Positions 54,120 to 63,374 of a stretch of DNA of 64,000 bases are shown here, piece after piece (position 1 is the first letter of the stretch; the number at the start of each line of letters is the position of its first letter). The position numbers were made by a program, and so were the translations under genes. Source of the stretch: Polaribacter sejongensis. Its GTDB lineage: Bacteria; Bacteroidota; Bacteroidia; Flavobacteriales; Flavobacteriaceae. The stretch lies in assembly GCF_038024065.1 (NCBI RefSeq), contig NZ_CP150667.1:310001-374000 (forward strand). Direction: 5' to 3'. The notes beneath the pieces are model-generated. The model ran no database searches. It was not told the origin of the DNA and was given only the letters and a program-made list of their open reading frames with translations.

Positions 54120-56627
54120 TTGAATAACACCCAGCAAATGTCTGCGATTTTTAAAGAGAAAATAGTTCCGAAATTAGAGATGTCATCTTTAGATGCTTCT
54201 GAAGTTAAAGCAATACTTCAAGTTTTAGAATTAATGAACATTACTGATACTGATGTTTATCAAAATACAATAAACAATTATAATACAGAAGGTGTAAAAG
54301 CTGATTTTACAGAAAAAGTAGCACAACTTATTTATTTTCATCCTGCTATTTTTGCAAATGAAAAAGAAGGTTTAGCGCTTATTGCATCTTGGATTCCATT
54401 GTTAGAAAAAGGATTTTATCCGGATGAAAAAAGCACTAATAAGCTCCTAGAATTTTTATATTTCAATCTTAGTTATTTACAAACCGATGCTGTTTCTGAA
54501 GATTTGAAAACGCAATTTTTTAAGGTTTTAAAAATGTTGGTAGAAAGTGAATCTAAGGCTTCTCTTTGTGTGGCTCGCTTTTTAGTTCACAGAATTTTTG
54601 ATATTAGAGATGTGCTGAGTTCAGACTTTTTAATTCAGTATTGCATTCGATATCAAATTTTAAACGAAACGTATTCGGTTGTTAATGCAGATAAAACCAT
54701 AGCTACTTTTCCGTTTAAGATAGACAATGCTTTTGTAGAACATTTTTTTGATAATAACTGGTATAAATTCATTTCAGAATTTCATAAAATATTACCTGTA
54801 GGACGCGTGTATGTTAAAGGTGCATACGATTTAATGTTGCCTTGGTTTAGTACAGAATTAGCTGCTTTTTATTACAATGATTTACAACTTATTTACGAAG
54901 CACATAAAGCGATAAAAGAGCGCATTATTTACTTAGAAGTAAATAGTTTAGAATTGTTAAACCTAAAAACTACCGAAGGTTTTCATCCGTTAATTGCCGC
55001 ATTAGGACCTAGAATGTTATGGGATTCAGGCGATGTTTTATTATTTAATAATCGTGATAAAAATATTCCGCAAGAGCAATTAGATGTTTGCTATTTACGT
55101 TTTGTAGATTGGTTAAACGCCGATGGCGGAAGCAATTTTTATACGGAAGCTTTTAAAGATTACGGTAAGTTAATTCTTACAGAAAATAGGGTAGAAGCAC
55201 TTCCGTTACAATTCATTCCGTTTTGGTTTGATAGATGTCATCCTAAAACCGGTGTTAAAAATCAGACAGAAACCTTCAATACCATATTTTCAGATTTATT
55301 GATTAAAGACAGAAAAGGACAATTTCCTGTAATGCGTTATGATCACAAAGATTTTCAAATGACAGGTTCATTTTTAATTCAAAACGTTTATCAGAATAAA
55401 GACAACTTAAAAGGTTTTCTTCAAGACTTTATAAAAGAAGGCATTAAAATTCCATTAAATCAGTTTTTAATTCTCACTTTTTATGATGCTCGCGAAGAAT
55501 TATTAACTTTATACTACGCAGAACAACAAGAAGTTTTACAATTATACTTGATAGAGATTGCTTATTCAACAAGAGATGTTAGCGATGATATCAGAAAAGA
55601 AAACTTACCTTTTATTGTAGAAACATTAGCTAATTTATGTGTAGAGCCAGGTAATTTTACGCGTGTAAACGAAATTTGGGCACTAAAAGACATTGATGCT
55701 TGCGTTACCGATCTTTGTAACAATTTTGCAAAAGGACATTACGTTAATGAAGCGCGTCCTTTAAACTTAAATATTATTCAAGCTTGGTTTAACTATTTAG
55801 GCGATTTTTATTATAGTTCTAGACAAGAAGCTGTTTGGATTTCAGATGTTTTAGACACGCTAGGTGTTCGTACAGCAAACTATTTTAATTCTAGAGAAGA
55901 CGATGTGAGTTACTTTTTAGATAGAGCTATAAATAGAATTATCACTTTTCATAGAAAATGTAAGCTCAAAGAAAAAGACAACGGCATGTTAGGTTATATT
56001 TCGATGCAAATTGATACGTATTTAACCGATTTTCTAAAGACATTAAATAAAGAAAAATTAAATACAAACACTGTAAAATATCTTACTGATTACAGCAGAA
56101 GTGTTATAGCGTGTTTTACGTATCAAGAAGAATTATTAGCGGCTATTGATGGTTTTTATCATTTTCATTTTAAAGGAGAACCTCAAACAGAAATTGAAAG
56201 TATTGCAGCAGAGTTGCAAACTATTAATGTTGAAATGGAAGTTAAAGAAATTAACCAAAAATATGTAGATGCTGTACTTTATAATCTAGAAAATTATAAG
56301 GAAAACGGAAGTTTCGACACTAAACTTTTAGAGCCTTTAGATGAAAAAATAGAAGAATTTAAAGTTTGGTTAACTAATGATAAAACAGGAATTGAAGCTA
56401 AGTTTATTCAGGCTCTTTATATGACTTTACTCGATACAAATTTAGCGCCAAAAACGGAACAAGAAACATACGGAATACTTTGTAGAAGTTTATTTGTGCA
56501 TTTGGTAAAAGGAACTAAAATGGCACCATCATACGGAATGGGATTAAAATCGATGGCAAAATCTGGAGCCTATTCAGAAGATTTAACAAAGGCTTTATTA
56601 GAAGTCGTTGACCATTTAAAAGCTTAG
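54120..56627 (+). CDS. Large helical protein of unknown function (835 residues)
   Basis: Soluble, helix-rich throughout, with no signal or span and no recognised motif. Segments such as YDLMLPWFSTELAAFYYNDL and FNYLGDFYYSSRQEAVWISD suggest HEAT-like or TPR-like packing. Start used: TTG at 54120; an in-frame ATG at 54138 (MSAIFKEKIVPK) is the alternative. It begins 38 bases after the SUKH gene and ends 3 bases before the DUF1266 gene. In this position it is most likely a scaffold or partner of the following DUF1266 and TPR proteins; that is inference. Confidence 0.75.
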   Translation: MNNTQQMSAIFKEKIVPKLEMSSLDASEVKAILQVLELMNITDTDVYQNTINNYNTEGVKADFTEKVAQLIYFHPAIFANEKEGLALIASWIPLLEKGFYPDEKSTNKLLEFLYFNLSYLQTDAVSEDLKTQFFKVLKMLVESESKASLCVARFLVHRIFDIRDVLSSDFLIQYCIRYQILNETYSVVNADKTIATFPFKIDNAFVEHFFDNNWYKFISEFHKILPVGRVYVKGAYDLMLPWFSTELAAFYYNDLQLIYEAHKAIKERIIYLEVNSLELLNLKTTEGFHPLIAALGPRMLWDSGDVLLFNNRDKNIPQEQLDVCYLRFVDWLNADGGSNFYTEAFKDYGKLILTENRVEALPLQFIPFWFDRCHPKTGVKNQTETFNTIFSDLLIKDRKGQFPVMRYDHKDFQMTGSFLIQNVYQNKDNLKGFLQDFIKEGIKIPLNQFLILTFYDAREELLTLYYAEQQEVLQLYLIEIAYSTRDVSDDIRKENLPFIVETLANLCVEPGNFTRVNEIWALKDIDACVTDLCNNFAKGHYVNEARPLNLNIIQAWFNYLGDFYYSSRQEAVWISDVLDTLGVRTANYFNSREDDVSYFLDRAINRIITFHRKCKLKEKDNGMLGYISMQIDTYLTDFLKTLNKEKLNTNTVKYLTDYSRSVIACFTYQEELLAAIDGFYHFHFKGEPQTEIESIAAELQTINVEMEVKEINQKYVDAVLYNLENYKENGSFDTKLLEPLDEKIEEFKVWLTNDKTGIEAKFIQALYMTLLDTNLAPKTEQETYGILCRSLFVHLVKGTKMAPSYGMGLKSMAKSGAYSEDLTKALLEVVDHLKA

Positions 56628-56630
56628 ATA

Positions 56631-57290
56631 ATGACACAAGAAATAACACCAAAAATACAAGACCAATTAAATTTATCGGCCTTGATTTTGAAGAAAAATT
56701 ATAAAAGTGCCGACTTAACAAGTTGGTCTGGTTTCGATTTAGAAAACCAAATGCATGTGAAGCAAGCAAAACGACTTTTAAGTTTATATGGCATAAAATC
56801 TGGTTTGCATTTGCGTAATAGTTTGCAACGTTATGAAAACGGAGAAATGGTTTCTAATGCGTTCGAAAAACTAGCAATAGAATTCCGAATGAGTACCACA
56901 AGAGATTTTGATGCAAAATACAATGCCGAAGAAAATCCAAAAACGAAAGGCATTTATAAAATGGTTTGGAAATACCGTTTTAGCCTAAAAAAGCAAAAAT
57001 TAATTGGGTATGAAATGGCATATTATATTTTTCAAATGCGCTTAGGGCACGTATTAGGTTTTATTGATACAAGAGAAATGGTTTTACGTTTAGAAGAAGC
57101 GAACGAGACTATAAAATCAACTTTTTCTAGTTGGGGAGAATTTCATAGAAATGTATGTTTAGGAGATGAATATGTTTTAGGAGCAACAGAACAAGATGTT
57201 AGTAAATTTCCTGGAATGGAAACACTGTGGGAATGCTACCAACGCTTATATATAGAACATGCCGATTGGTTTAAAACATGGGGAAAATGA
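56631..57290 (+). CDS. DUF1266 family protein
   Basis: 219 residues. The DUF1266 layout is visible: a first LTSWSGFDLENQMHVKQAKR block with a LLSLYGIKSGLHLRNSL helix (about 28-70), then MVWKYRFSLKKQKLIGYEMA, the Tyr-rich IFQMRLGHVLGFIDTREM block and the C-terminal SSWGEFHRNVCLGDEYV, comparable to the family's SW-E-F-R-G signature. E. coli YbeR/YbeU-type proteins and others carry this domain; the function is unknown. Its TGA overlaps the ATG at 57287 (ATGA) of the TPR gene. Confidence 0.8.
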   Translation: MTQEITPKIQDQLNLSALILKKNYKSADLTSWSGFDLENQMHVKQAKRLLSLYGIKSGLHLRNSLQRYENGEMVSNAFEKLAIEFRMSTTRDFDAKYNAEENPKTKGIYKMVWKYRFSLKKQKLIGYEMAYYIFQMRLGHVLGFIDTREMVLRLEEANETIKSTFSSWGEFHRNVCLGDEYVLGATEQDVSKFPGMETLWECYQRLYIEHADWFKTWGK

Positions 57291-59536
57291 GTTTAACAAG
57301 ACAAGAAGTTATCACACAAATAGCGCGTGCAGAAGAACTTTATAAAGCGAATCTATATGTTCCTATGCAACCTATTATGGCCAATATTCAAGAAAATATT
57401 GAAATATTAGGAGAGAGTTATCCTGCAGATACTGCCAGATATTATCGCATGTATATGCTTTATATTGGTGTTTTTGAAGAATTAAATATGCCCGTTTTAG
57501 AGTCTTATTTACAAGCTTTAATCAATATAAATGAAATATTACCTTCAGATTATGAATGTGTTTGTAGTTACTATAAACACTGTGAAGAATGGGTGTATGA
57601 AAAGGCGTTAATGACATATCCGTATAACGAAACCTTACACATACATTATGCTCTAAAGTTACAAGAAGAAAGTCGATTTGAAGAAGCAATTAGTACGCTA
57701 AAATATATTTTAGAATGTTATCCTGCGTTAACAGAAGCTCGATTTTTACTTTGGGAGGTGAAAACTGCTCGTATAGAACAATTACGTATTTCTAATGAAG
57801 CAGAAGATGCTTATGAATTATTAAATTTAGCATCAGATACGCATCGTAAAGAAATTTTAACACCCTTACAATTTGATGATAACTTAGACCAAGTAGATCA
57901 AAATTTAGCGCGTATTCAATTGACTTTATGGAGCAATAAGTCTATCGATAATAAAAAACAATGGATTTCAGAATGGCGACATTTAGAATTGACAGATACC
58001 ACACGTTTTTTATTAGCAGATTATGCACAATCTTTTATGATGTACGATATGGTTTCTCAAATTTTAAAGGAACCCTCTAAACCAGAATTTCCAGAAGAAA
58101 ACTACACCAATTTTCAAGAGTATCAAAATTATATGAAAGCCTTAGCAAACTCTGGTTGGCAATTGGCGCAGCATCAATATTTATTTATAGGAAATTCAGC
58201 ATATTACCATACAAAAAACAAACAAGTAATTGACATTAGTGTAGAGCGAGGTTTGGCTTTAAACCCTAAAAACCCATTATTACTAGTATTAAAAGCGAAG
58301 TCTTTTTTCTTTGTAAAAGATTACAATGCTACTGGAGCAGCTTATCACGAGGCCTTTAAAAACGGACTTAGAATGAGTGAATATTTGTTTTATTTACTAG
58401 AAGTGAATAGTAGAATAGAAAGTTGGCAAGGTATTTTAGATGTTGTAGTACAATTTCATCGAAGAAAAACACCAACGCTTAAAACGCTATTTTTTCAGTC
58501 ACGAGCGCTCATTAAATTAGGTAGATTTGATGAAGCTCATGAAGTGATAAATGAATCACTTTCAGATTTTCCGTTACCATCACATTCTTATGCACCTTGG
58601 TTGTATAATTTACGTATGATTATTCATGCAAGAAACCAGAATTACAAAGCTTTTTTTGAGGATATGAAAGAAGAAATTAGCTTTTATAAAATTGGCGACG
58701 GCAATTATTGTAGCACCATGAATATGTGTGTGGAAGCGCTTCTAGAAAAAGGAGATTATGCAGAATGCCATAAATATGCAATCTATAATTTTGAACAAGA
58801 AAAATTAGCACCCTATTTAGAACCTGTTTTTCAATGGATTTGCTATGAAACTTTTTTAGAAAAACCAGAAGGTTTAGGAGAGGTATCTACAGATGATTTA
58901 ATAGCCAACCCAACTACATTTTCAGATTACAGAAATAACGGATTTATACATTGGATGTTAAGAAATAATGCTGCAGGATCAGCATCTTTAAAAAAGGCAG
59001 CAGATTTATCAACGAATAAAGGCGCTTATTTAAAATTAGCATTTGAGTGTTTGTTAGCAGGTTTTGATAATCCGGCAGCTATTACACTTTACGAAACTAT
59101 TAAAAAAGAAGCTCCGGAAGCTAGAGATTGGAAACTAGATTTTCAATATGCCAATTTATTAGAAGAAGAAAATAGGTATAAGGAAGCTTTTGTTGCGTAT
59201 CAACATTTAGGACAAAGTTATCCGGAAGAATCATTTTTTAATTTACCTAAAGATGAATATAATGTGATGTTAAGAGTGTTTAAAAAATTTACAAAAGGAT
59301 TGAATGATGTAGAAGGTTTTACAAAGTACAACGCCATGTATTTAAGTAAAGATAATCCGTCTGAAGATGCTTTATTAGAACATTTAGAGGTTGCAACAAC
59401 AAATTATAAAGAAGATGTATTTTTACAACATAATTTACTAGAAAGCATCTCTAAATTAGATATTGAATTTGAAAATAATGAATTAGAAATGTTAAAAGAA
59501 ATGAAATCTAGAATAAGAAACAATTATTTCGTTTAA
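57278..59536 (+). CDS. TPR-repeat protein
   Basis: 752 residues with at least seven TPR-like units (e.g. NETLHIHYALKLQEESRFEE; FFQSRALIKLGRFDEAHEVI; WKLDFQYANLLEEENRYKEA). There is no signal or membrane span. The frame opens at ATG 57278, but the second ATG at 57287 forms a classic ATGA overlap with the preceding stop and is the more likely start. TPRs mediate protein binding, so it probably assembles with the DUF1266 and 835-residue proteins of the same operon. The histidine kinase gene follows after 28 bases. Confidence 0.85.
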   Translation: MGKMSLTRQEVITQIARAEELYKANLYVPMQPIMANIQENIEILGESYPADTARYYRMYMLYIGVFEELNMPVLESYLQALININEILPSDYECVCSYYKHCEEWVYEKALMTYPYNETLHIHYALKLQEESRFEEAISTLKYILECYPALTEARFLLWEVKTARIEQLRISNEAEDAYELLNLASDTHRKEILTPLQFDDNLDQVDQNLARIQLTLWSNKSIDNKKQWISEWRHLELTDTTRFLLADYAQSFMMYDMVSQILKEPSKPEFPEENYTNFQEYQNYMKALANSGWQLAQHQYLFIGNSAYYHTKNKQVIDISVERGLALNPKNPLLLVLKAKSFFFVKDYNATGAAYHEAFKNGLRMSEYLFYLLEVNSRIESWQGILDVVVQFHRRKTPTLKTLFFQSRALIKLGRFDEAHEVINESLSDFPLPSHSYAPWLYNLRMIIHARNQNYKAFFEDMKEEISFYKIGDGNYCSTMNMCVEALLEKGDYAECHKYAIYNFEQEKLAPYLEPVFQWICYETFLEKPEGLGEVSTDDLIANPTTFSDYRNNGFIHWMLRNNAAGSASLKKAADLSTNKGAYLKLAFECLLAGFDNPAAITLYETIKKEAPEARDWKLDFQYANLLEEENRYKEAFVAYQHLGQSYPEESFFNLPKDEYNVMLRVFKKFTKGLNDVEGFTKYNAMYLSKDNPSEDALLEHLEVATTNYKEDVFLQHNLLESISKLDIEFENNELEMLKEMKSRIRNNYFV

Positions 59537-59564
59537 AGGTATTAAGTTTACTTTTTTTTTAGAA

Positions 59565-61526
59565 ATGAAACAATTTACAAGATATATAATTTTAGTCCTT
59601 TTTTTAGGAATTTATAATGTGACTGTGTCGCAGGGAATCGATAATACAGCTCGTATAGATTCACTTTCTTTAGAATATCAAAAAAATATAAATACGAATC
59701 CACAATTAGCAAAAAAAGCGGCTACAGAATGGCTTAAAGAAAGTAGAAAATTAAAAATTGATATTCAAGAAGTTAGTGCGCTTTATGCTTTAGGAAACTT
59801 AAGTAACATTACAGGAGATTACAAAAACACCATTAAGTACTCAAGTGAAGCAATCTCTTTACTTCATAAATTTAAGATAGAAAAAGGTTTGGCAGCTTGC
59901 TATAATATTATGGCATCTGCTTATAAGCATTTAGGAGAATATCCGAAGGCTATTGATTACTTTATGCAGTGTTTAAGTTATTCAGAAAAAACAAATGATA
60001 AAATACAAGAAGCAAATGCATATCAAAATATTGCGACACTTTATTTGCTTCAAAAAGAATATAAAAAATCTGCAGAAAATTTAGATCGTGCCGCTAATCT
60101 TTACAGAGAATTAGGGGATGATGATGGCGTTTTAACCACCTTATTTAATTTTGCTAATATTTTAAAAGAAGAAGGGAAGTTTGACCAAGCACGTACGCAT
60201 TATAAAACAATTTTAGATTACAGAGAACGAGAAGGAAATAAAGCAGTTATTGCTTATGTAAATATTAATCTTTCTCAAATGTTGGTAGAGGAGGAGCGTT
60301 GTGGAGAAGCTGTAGTTGCTTTAAAGAAAACATTAGGGCTTTTAAAAGAGTTAAAATTTCATTCTGATATTGCTATTGTTTTAAACGATTTGGGCTTATG
60401 TGAAGCTAAATTAGGACATAAAAAAGAAGCGATTAATTACTTTAAAGAAGCATTGGCTATTGGAGATGAACAATCTTTATCTGTTTATAAATCTGATATT
60501 TACAAGAATTTAGCACAACTTTATCAAGAAGAAAAAAACTTTGAAAAAGCTTTAGAATTTTATCAAAAAGGAGTTGCTACTGTTGCAGATCAGAAGACAT
60601 TAGATAAAGAGAAATATGTAGCTAAAATTCAAGAAGGATATGAAACACAATTAAAAGAAGCTAGAATTTTACTTTTAGAAAAGGAACAAAAATTAAGCGA
60701 AGTTGAGTTGCAAAAAGTAGAACTTACGGTTAAAAGACAACGTATTGTTAGAAATGCTTTTATAGTTGGTTTTATATTGGTCTTAATTATTTTAATTATA
60801 CTTAGATTATCTTACGTTAAACGTTTGCGCATTCAAAAAGAATTGAATTTACAACAAGAAGAAAATGCGAAACAAAAAATTACAGATATGATGAAGGATC
60901 ATAAATTATCTGTAATAGAACGTTATCAAGAAGGGCAAGATGAGGAACGTTCTCGATTATCACGAGAAATTCATGATGGAATTGGAAGTGATTTGGCGGG
61001 TATAAAAATAGCATTTGAACATTATACAGAAAATCATAAAGACGAATTACAATCTAAAAGAATTGCAAATGCTATAAATAATGCTTGTGTAGATGTACGT
61101 AGTCTTTCTCATCAATTACATCCGCTTTCTTTTTCTAAAATAGGATTTACTAGTTTTTTAACCGATTTTATTGATCAAATAACAAAGAAATCGAAACTAG
61201 ATATTCAGACCTATTTTTTCCCAGAAGAAGACATCGATAAATTACCTGCAGAACTTTTAGCAGATGCCTATAGAATTGTACAAGAATTAATAAATAACAT
61301 CTTAAAACATGCAGAAGCAACAAAAGCAGATGTACAATTAACCAAGCATGAAGACCATTTAAATATTGTAATTACAGATAATGGTAAAGGATTTATAAAG
61401 AATAAAAAACAAGGAATTGGGCTACGTAATATTAAAGAACGTTTACAAAAAATAAAAGGTACTTTAGATATAGATAGCGGTTCTAGTCATGGAACTTCAA
61501 TTACAATAGACATTCCAACAACATAA
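59565..61526 (+). CDS. TPR sensor histidine kinase (NarX/HisKA_3 type)
   Basis: 653 residues. A signal peptide (about 1-23) leads an extracytoplasmic TPR sensor (about 40-360; LAACYNIMASAYKHLGEYPK; NAYQNIATLYLLQKEYKKSA), then a coiled coil and one membrane span (about 397-416). The HisKA_3 domain has phospho-acceptor His 470 in REIHDGIGSDLAGIK; the HATPase has ELINNILKHAEA, DNGKGF and GIGLRNIKERL. This is the common Bacteroidetes TPR-kinase plan. It is 5 bases upstream of its response regulator. Since both are in an operon with the shared operator, it is the best candidate sensor for that regulon. Confidence 0.94.
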   Translation: MKQFTRYIILVLFLGIYNVTVSQGIDNTARIDSLSLEYQKNINTNPQLAKKAATEWLKESRKLKIDIQEVSALYALGNLSNITGDYKNTIKYSSEAISLLHKFKIEKGLAACYNIMASAYKHLGEYPKAIDYFMQCLSYSEKTNDKIQEANAYQNIATLYLLQKEYKKSAENLDRAANLYRELGDDDGVLTTLFNFANILKEEGKFDQARTHYKTILDYREREGNKAVIAYVNINLSQMLVEEERCGEAVVALKKTLGLLKELKFHSDIAIVLNDLGLCEAKLGHKKEAINYFKEALAIGDEQSLSVYKSDIYKNLAQLYQEEKNFEKALEFYQKGVATVADQKTLDKEKYVAKIQEGYETQLKEARILLLEKEQKLSEVELQKVELTVKRQRIVRNAFIVGFILVLIILIILRLSYVKRLRIQKELNLQQEENAKQKITDMMKDHKLSVIERYQEGQDEERSRLSREIHDGIGSDLAGIKIAFEHYTENHKDELQSKRIANAINNACVDVRSLSHQLHPLSFSKIGFTSFLTDFIDQITKKSKLDIQTYFFPEEDIDKLPAELLADAYRIVQELINNILKHAEATKADVQLTKHEDHLNIVITDNGKGFIKNKKQGIGLRNIKERLQKIKGTLDIDSGSSHGTSITIDIPTT

Positions 61527-61531
61527 ATATT

Positions 61532-62167
61532 GTGAAAAAAACAAACATCATTATTGCAGACGATCACCTTATGTTTTTAGAAGGCATAAATACCATATTA
61601 AGTGATATGGAAGAAATTGGTGAAATACATTTAGCAACAGAAGGTAAACAAGTAATTCGATTATTAAATCAGTTTGAAGTTGGCTTAATTATTAGTGATA
61701 TCAGCATGCCTAAAATGGACGGAATTGAGTTACTAACCGAAATAAAGAAAAAGCATAGTAAGGTAAAAATTATTATGTTAAGCATGTTAGATAATCATAG
61801 AACGGTACACAAAGTAATACAAAAAGGTGCCGATGGTTTTGTGCCAAAATTTACCAGCAAAGATGAATTACAAAAAGCAGTACGTACTGTTTTAGGAGAT
61901 GAACAATATTTTTCTAAGTTGATAAAAGAGCGTTATATGGAAAGCGTTTTTAAGCGTAAGAAATATAAAAATATAGAACTTTCTCCTAGAGAAAAAGAAG
62001 TGTTAGCACTTTTAGGAGAAGAATTAACTTCTAAAGAAATTTCTGAAAAATTATTTATTTCTGTAAATACGGTAGAAACGCACAGAAAAAATATTCTTTT
62101 AAAAACAGGCTCTAAAACAACAACCGGAGCCGTAAAATATGCCATAGAATCTGGCTTATTTGATTAA
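61532..62167 (+). CDS. NarL/LuxR-type response regulator
   Basis: 211 residues from a GTG start. Receiver domain (about 1-125) with acidic pair ADDH, phospho-Asp 56 in ISDISMPKMDG and the switch Lys in FVPKFTSKDE. C-terminal LuxR-type HTH (about 148-205; LSPREKEVLALLGEELTSKE; SVNTVETHRKNIL). NarL-type regulators bind inverted repeats as dimers, as the 16-bp palindromes in this window would require, so it is the natural candidate activator; direct proof is absent. A hairpin terminator follows immediately. Confidence 0.95.
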   Translation: MKKTNIIIADDHLMFLEGINTILSDMEEIGEIHLATEGKQVIRLLNQFEVGLIISDISMPKMDGIELLTEIKKKHSKVKIIMLSMLDNHRTVHKVIQKGADGFVPKFTSKDELQKAVRTVLGDEQYFSKLIKERYMESVFKRKKYKNIELSPREKEVLALLGEELTSKEISEKLFISVNTVETHRKNILLKTGSKTTTGAVKYAIESGLFD

Positions 62168-62168
62168 T

Positions 62169-62207
62169 AAAAAAAGAGGTTTTAAATATATTAAAGCCTC
62201 TTTTTTT
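62169..62207. terminator. Bidirectional terminator after the response regulator
   Basis: AAAAAGAGGTTTTAA and TTAAAGCCTCTTTTT pair (with one G-T-type mismatch) between A and T runs. It closes the 53022-62167 operon and can also end the converging 62231-63223 gene. Confidence 0.85.
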
Positions 62208-62230
62208 ATCTAAAATTTGAAATGAAATTA

Positions 62231-63223
62231 TTATTTAGTTCTAATTCCTTCTTTTTCTATCGTTTCTATAATTTGTCTTAATTCTTTTACATAAGACATT
62301 TTATCATTTTCTTCTGTTAACAATTCTCCACGATATATAAATTTAGAATCTAAATCAAAATAGACCACATAAAGTCCTGTTTGTGGGTTTTTCCATTTAC
62401 CTTTTCCTTCATTTGTAATTCTCTTATCTTCTAGATATTGTAACCAAGCACCTTTAGATAAAGAAGATTTATCCATATAAATTTTGCTATGCTCAGTAAT
62501 TTTATAATAAGGATACGGAGTTTCTAATTTCGCTTGAATGTTTTTATGAACCATTGTTTTTAAAACATTAAAATCACTGTTAGATTCTGATAATATATAC
62601 GGTTTTCTCTGCCATTTACCATCTTCTATTTCTAATGGGATTATTATAAATCCTTCGGGATATGTAAGTGTTTTAATAACTAAACTAAATTGAAAGCTGG
62701 TATTTAATTCTTTAAAATTTTCATTTAAGCTAACCACAAAACGTGTAGTTACATCTTCTAATTCATTTGGTTTTAGATTTCTCTTAAAATTTAATTCAAT
62801 AGTTTCTGTAGAAAAAATTATTTCAGGAATTTCATTTTTAAAATCGGCTATCACCGCTTGTCTTGTTTCGTATTGTTTTACTGCATCTTGGTATAAATCA
62901 TCAAAAGTCATTAAATCTGATATTGGATACATAGGCAAAGTATCATTTTCTAAAATCTCTTTTACATTAATGTGTGTGTAAAATTCAATTTCCGGAATGT
63001 CTTTATCAAATATTAAGACACCAAACATATTAGGGTCCATTGTGGCTGCGTTAAAAAAACGTTTTAAATCACTAAAAACAAGTCTACCATTATATTCTCT
63101 TTGTAAATAGGTTTCTAAATTTAAAGATGCTTTCTTTTTAGATATTCCAATATAATTAGAACAACCTGCTACGATTAATACTAAAATTATTAAGCAGATT
63201 ATTGACATAATTGTAATTTTCAT
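62231..63223 (-). CDS. Hypothetical lipoprotein, 330 residues
   Basis: A lipoprotein signal with lipobox IVAGC (Cys about 21) leads a mixed alpha/beta body. DLKRFFNAATMDPNMFGVLI and NLKPNELEDVTTRFVVSLNE are conserved-looking segments, and TGLYVVYFDLDSKFIYRGEL lies near the C-terminus. I do not recognise the family. It is a single minus-strand gene whose promoter contains the near-perfect palindrome TCACGGAATTCAGTGA, so it is inferred to belong to the shared regulon and to place one component in the periplasm or at the surface. Confidence 0.72.
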   Translation of the reverse strand: MKITIMSIICLIILVLIVAGCSNYIGISKKKASLNLETYLQREYNGRLVFSDLKRFFNAATMDPNMFGVLIFDKDIPEIEFYTHINVKEILENDTLPMYPISDLMTFDDLYQDAVKQYETRQAVIADFKNEIPEIIFSTETIELNFKRNLKPNELEDVTTRFVVSLNENFKELNTSFQFSLVIKTLTYPEGFIIIPLEIEDGKWQRKPYILSESNSDFNVLKTMVHKNIQAKLETPYPYYKITEHSKIYMDKSSLSKGAWLQYLEDKRITNEGKGKWKNPQTGLYVVYFDLDSKFIYRGELLTEENDKMSYVKELRQIIETIEKEGIRTK

Positions 63224-63243
63224 ATGTTGTTATTTTTATTAAA

Positions 63244-63289
63244 TAAATGTAGACGAATTTATTGATGCAGTACTCACGGAATTCAGTGA
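63244..63289 (-). promoter_or_regulatory. Shared operator plus -7 box, promoter of the lipoprotein gene
   Basis: Minus strand: TCACTGAATTCCGTGA (63274-63289), 22 bp, TACATTTA (63244-63251), one base from TAnnTTTG. Only one position breaks the symmetry of the palindrome. Confidence 0.65.
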
Positions 63290-63299
63290 GTTTTAAGTT

Positions 63300-63345
63300 T
63301 CACTTAATGGTGGTGCTAATTTAAGAATCTCTTCTAATACCTTTG
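63300..63345 (+). promoter_or_regulatory. Weak shared operator plus -7 box, promoter of the 63375 gene
   Basis: TCACTTAATGGTGGTG (63300-63315) keeps only the left half-site, but TACCTTTG (63338-63345), a full -7 match, lies exactly 22 bp on. The match in register makes it worth noting; the operator itself is not convincing alone. Confidence 0.4.
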
Positions 63346-63374
63346 ATACATTACTGAAACTAAAAACACCCATT

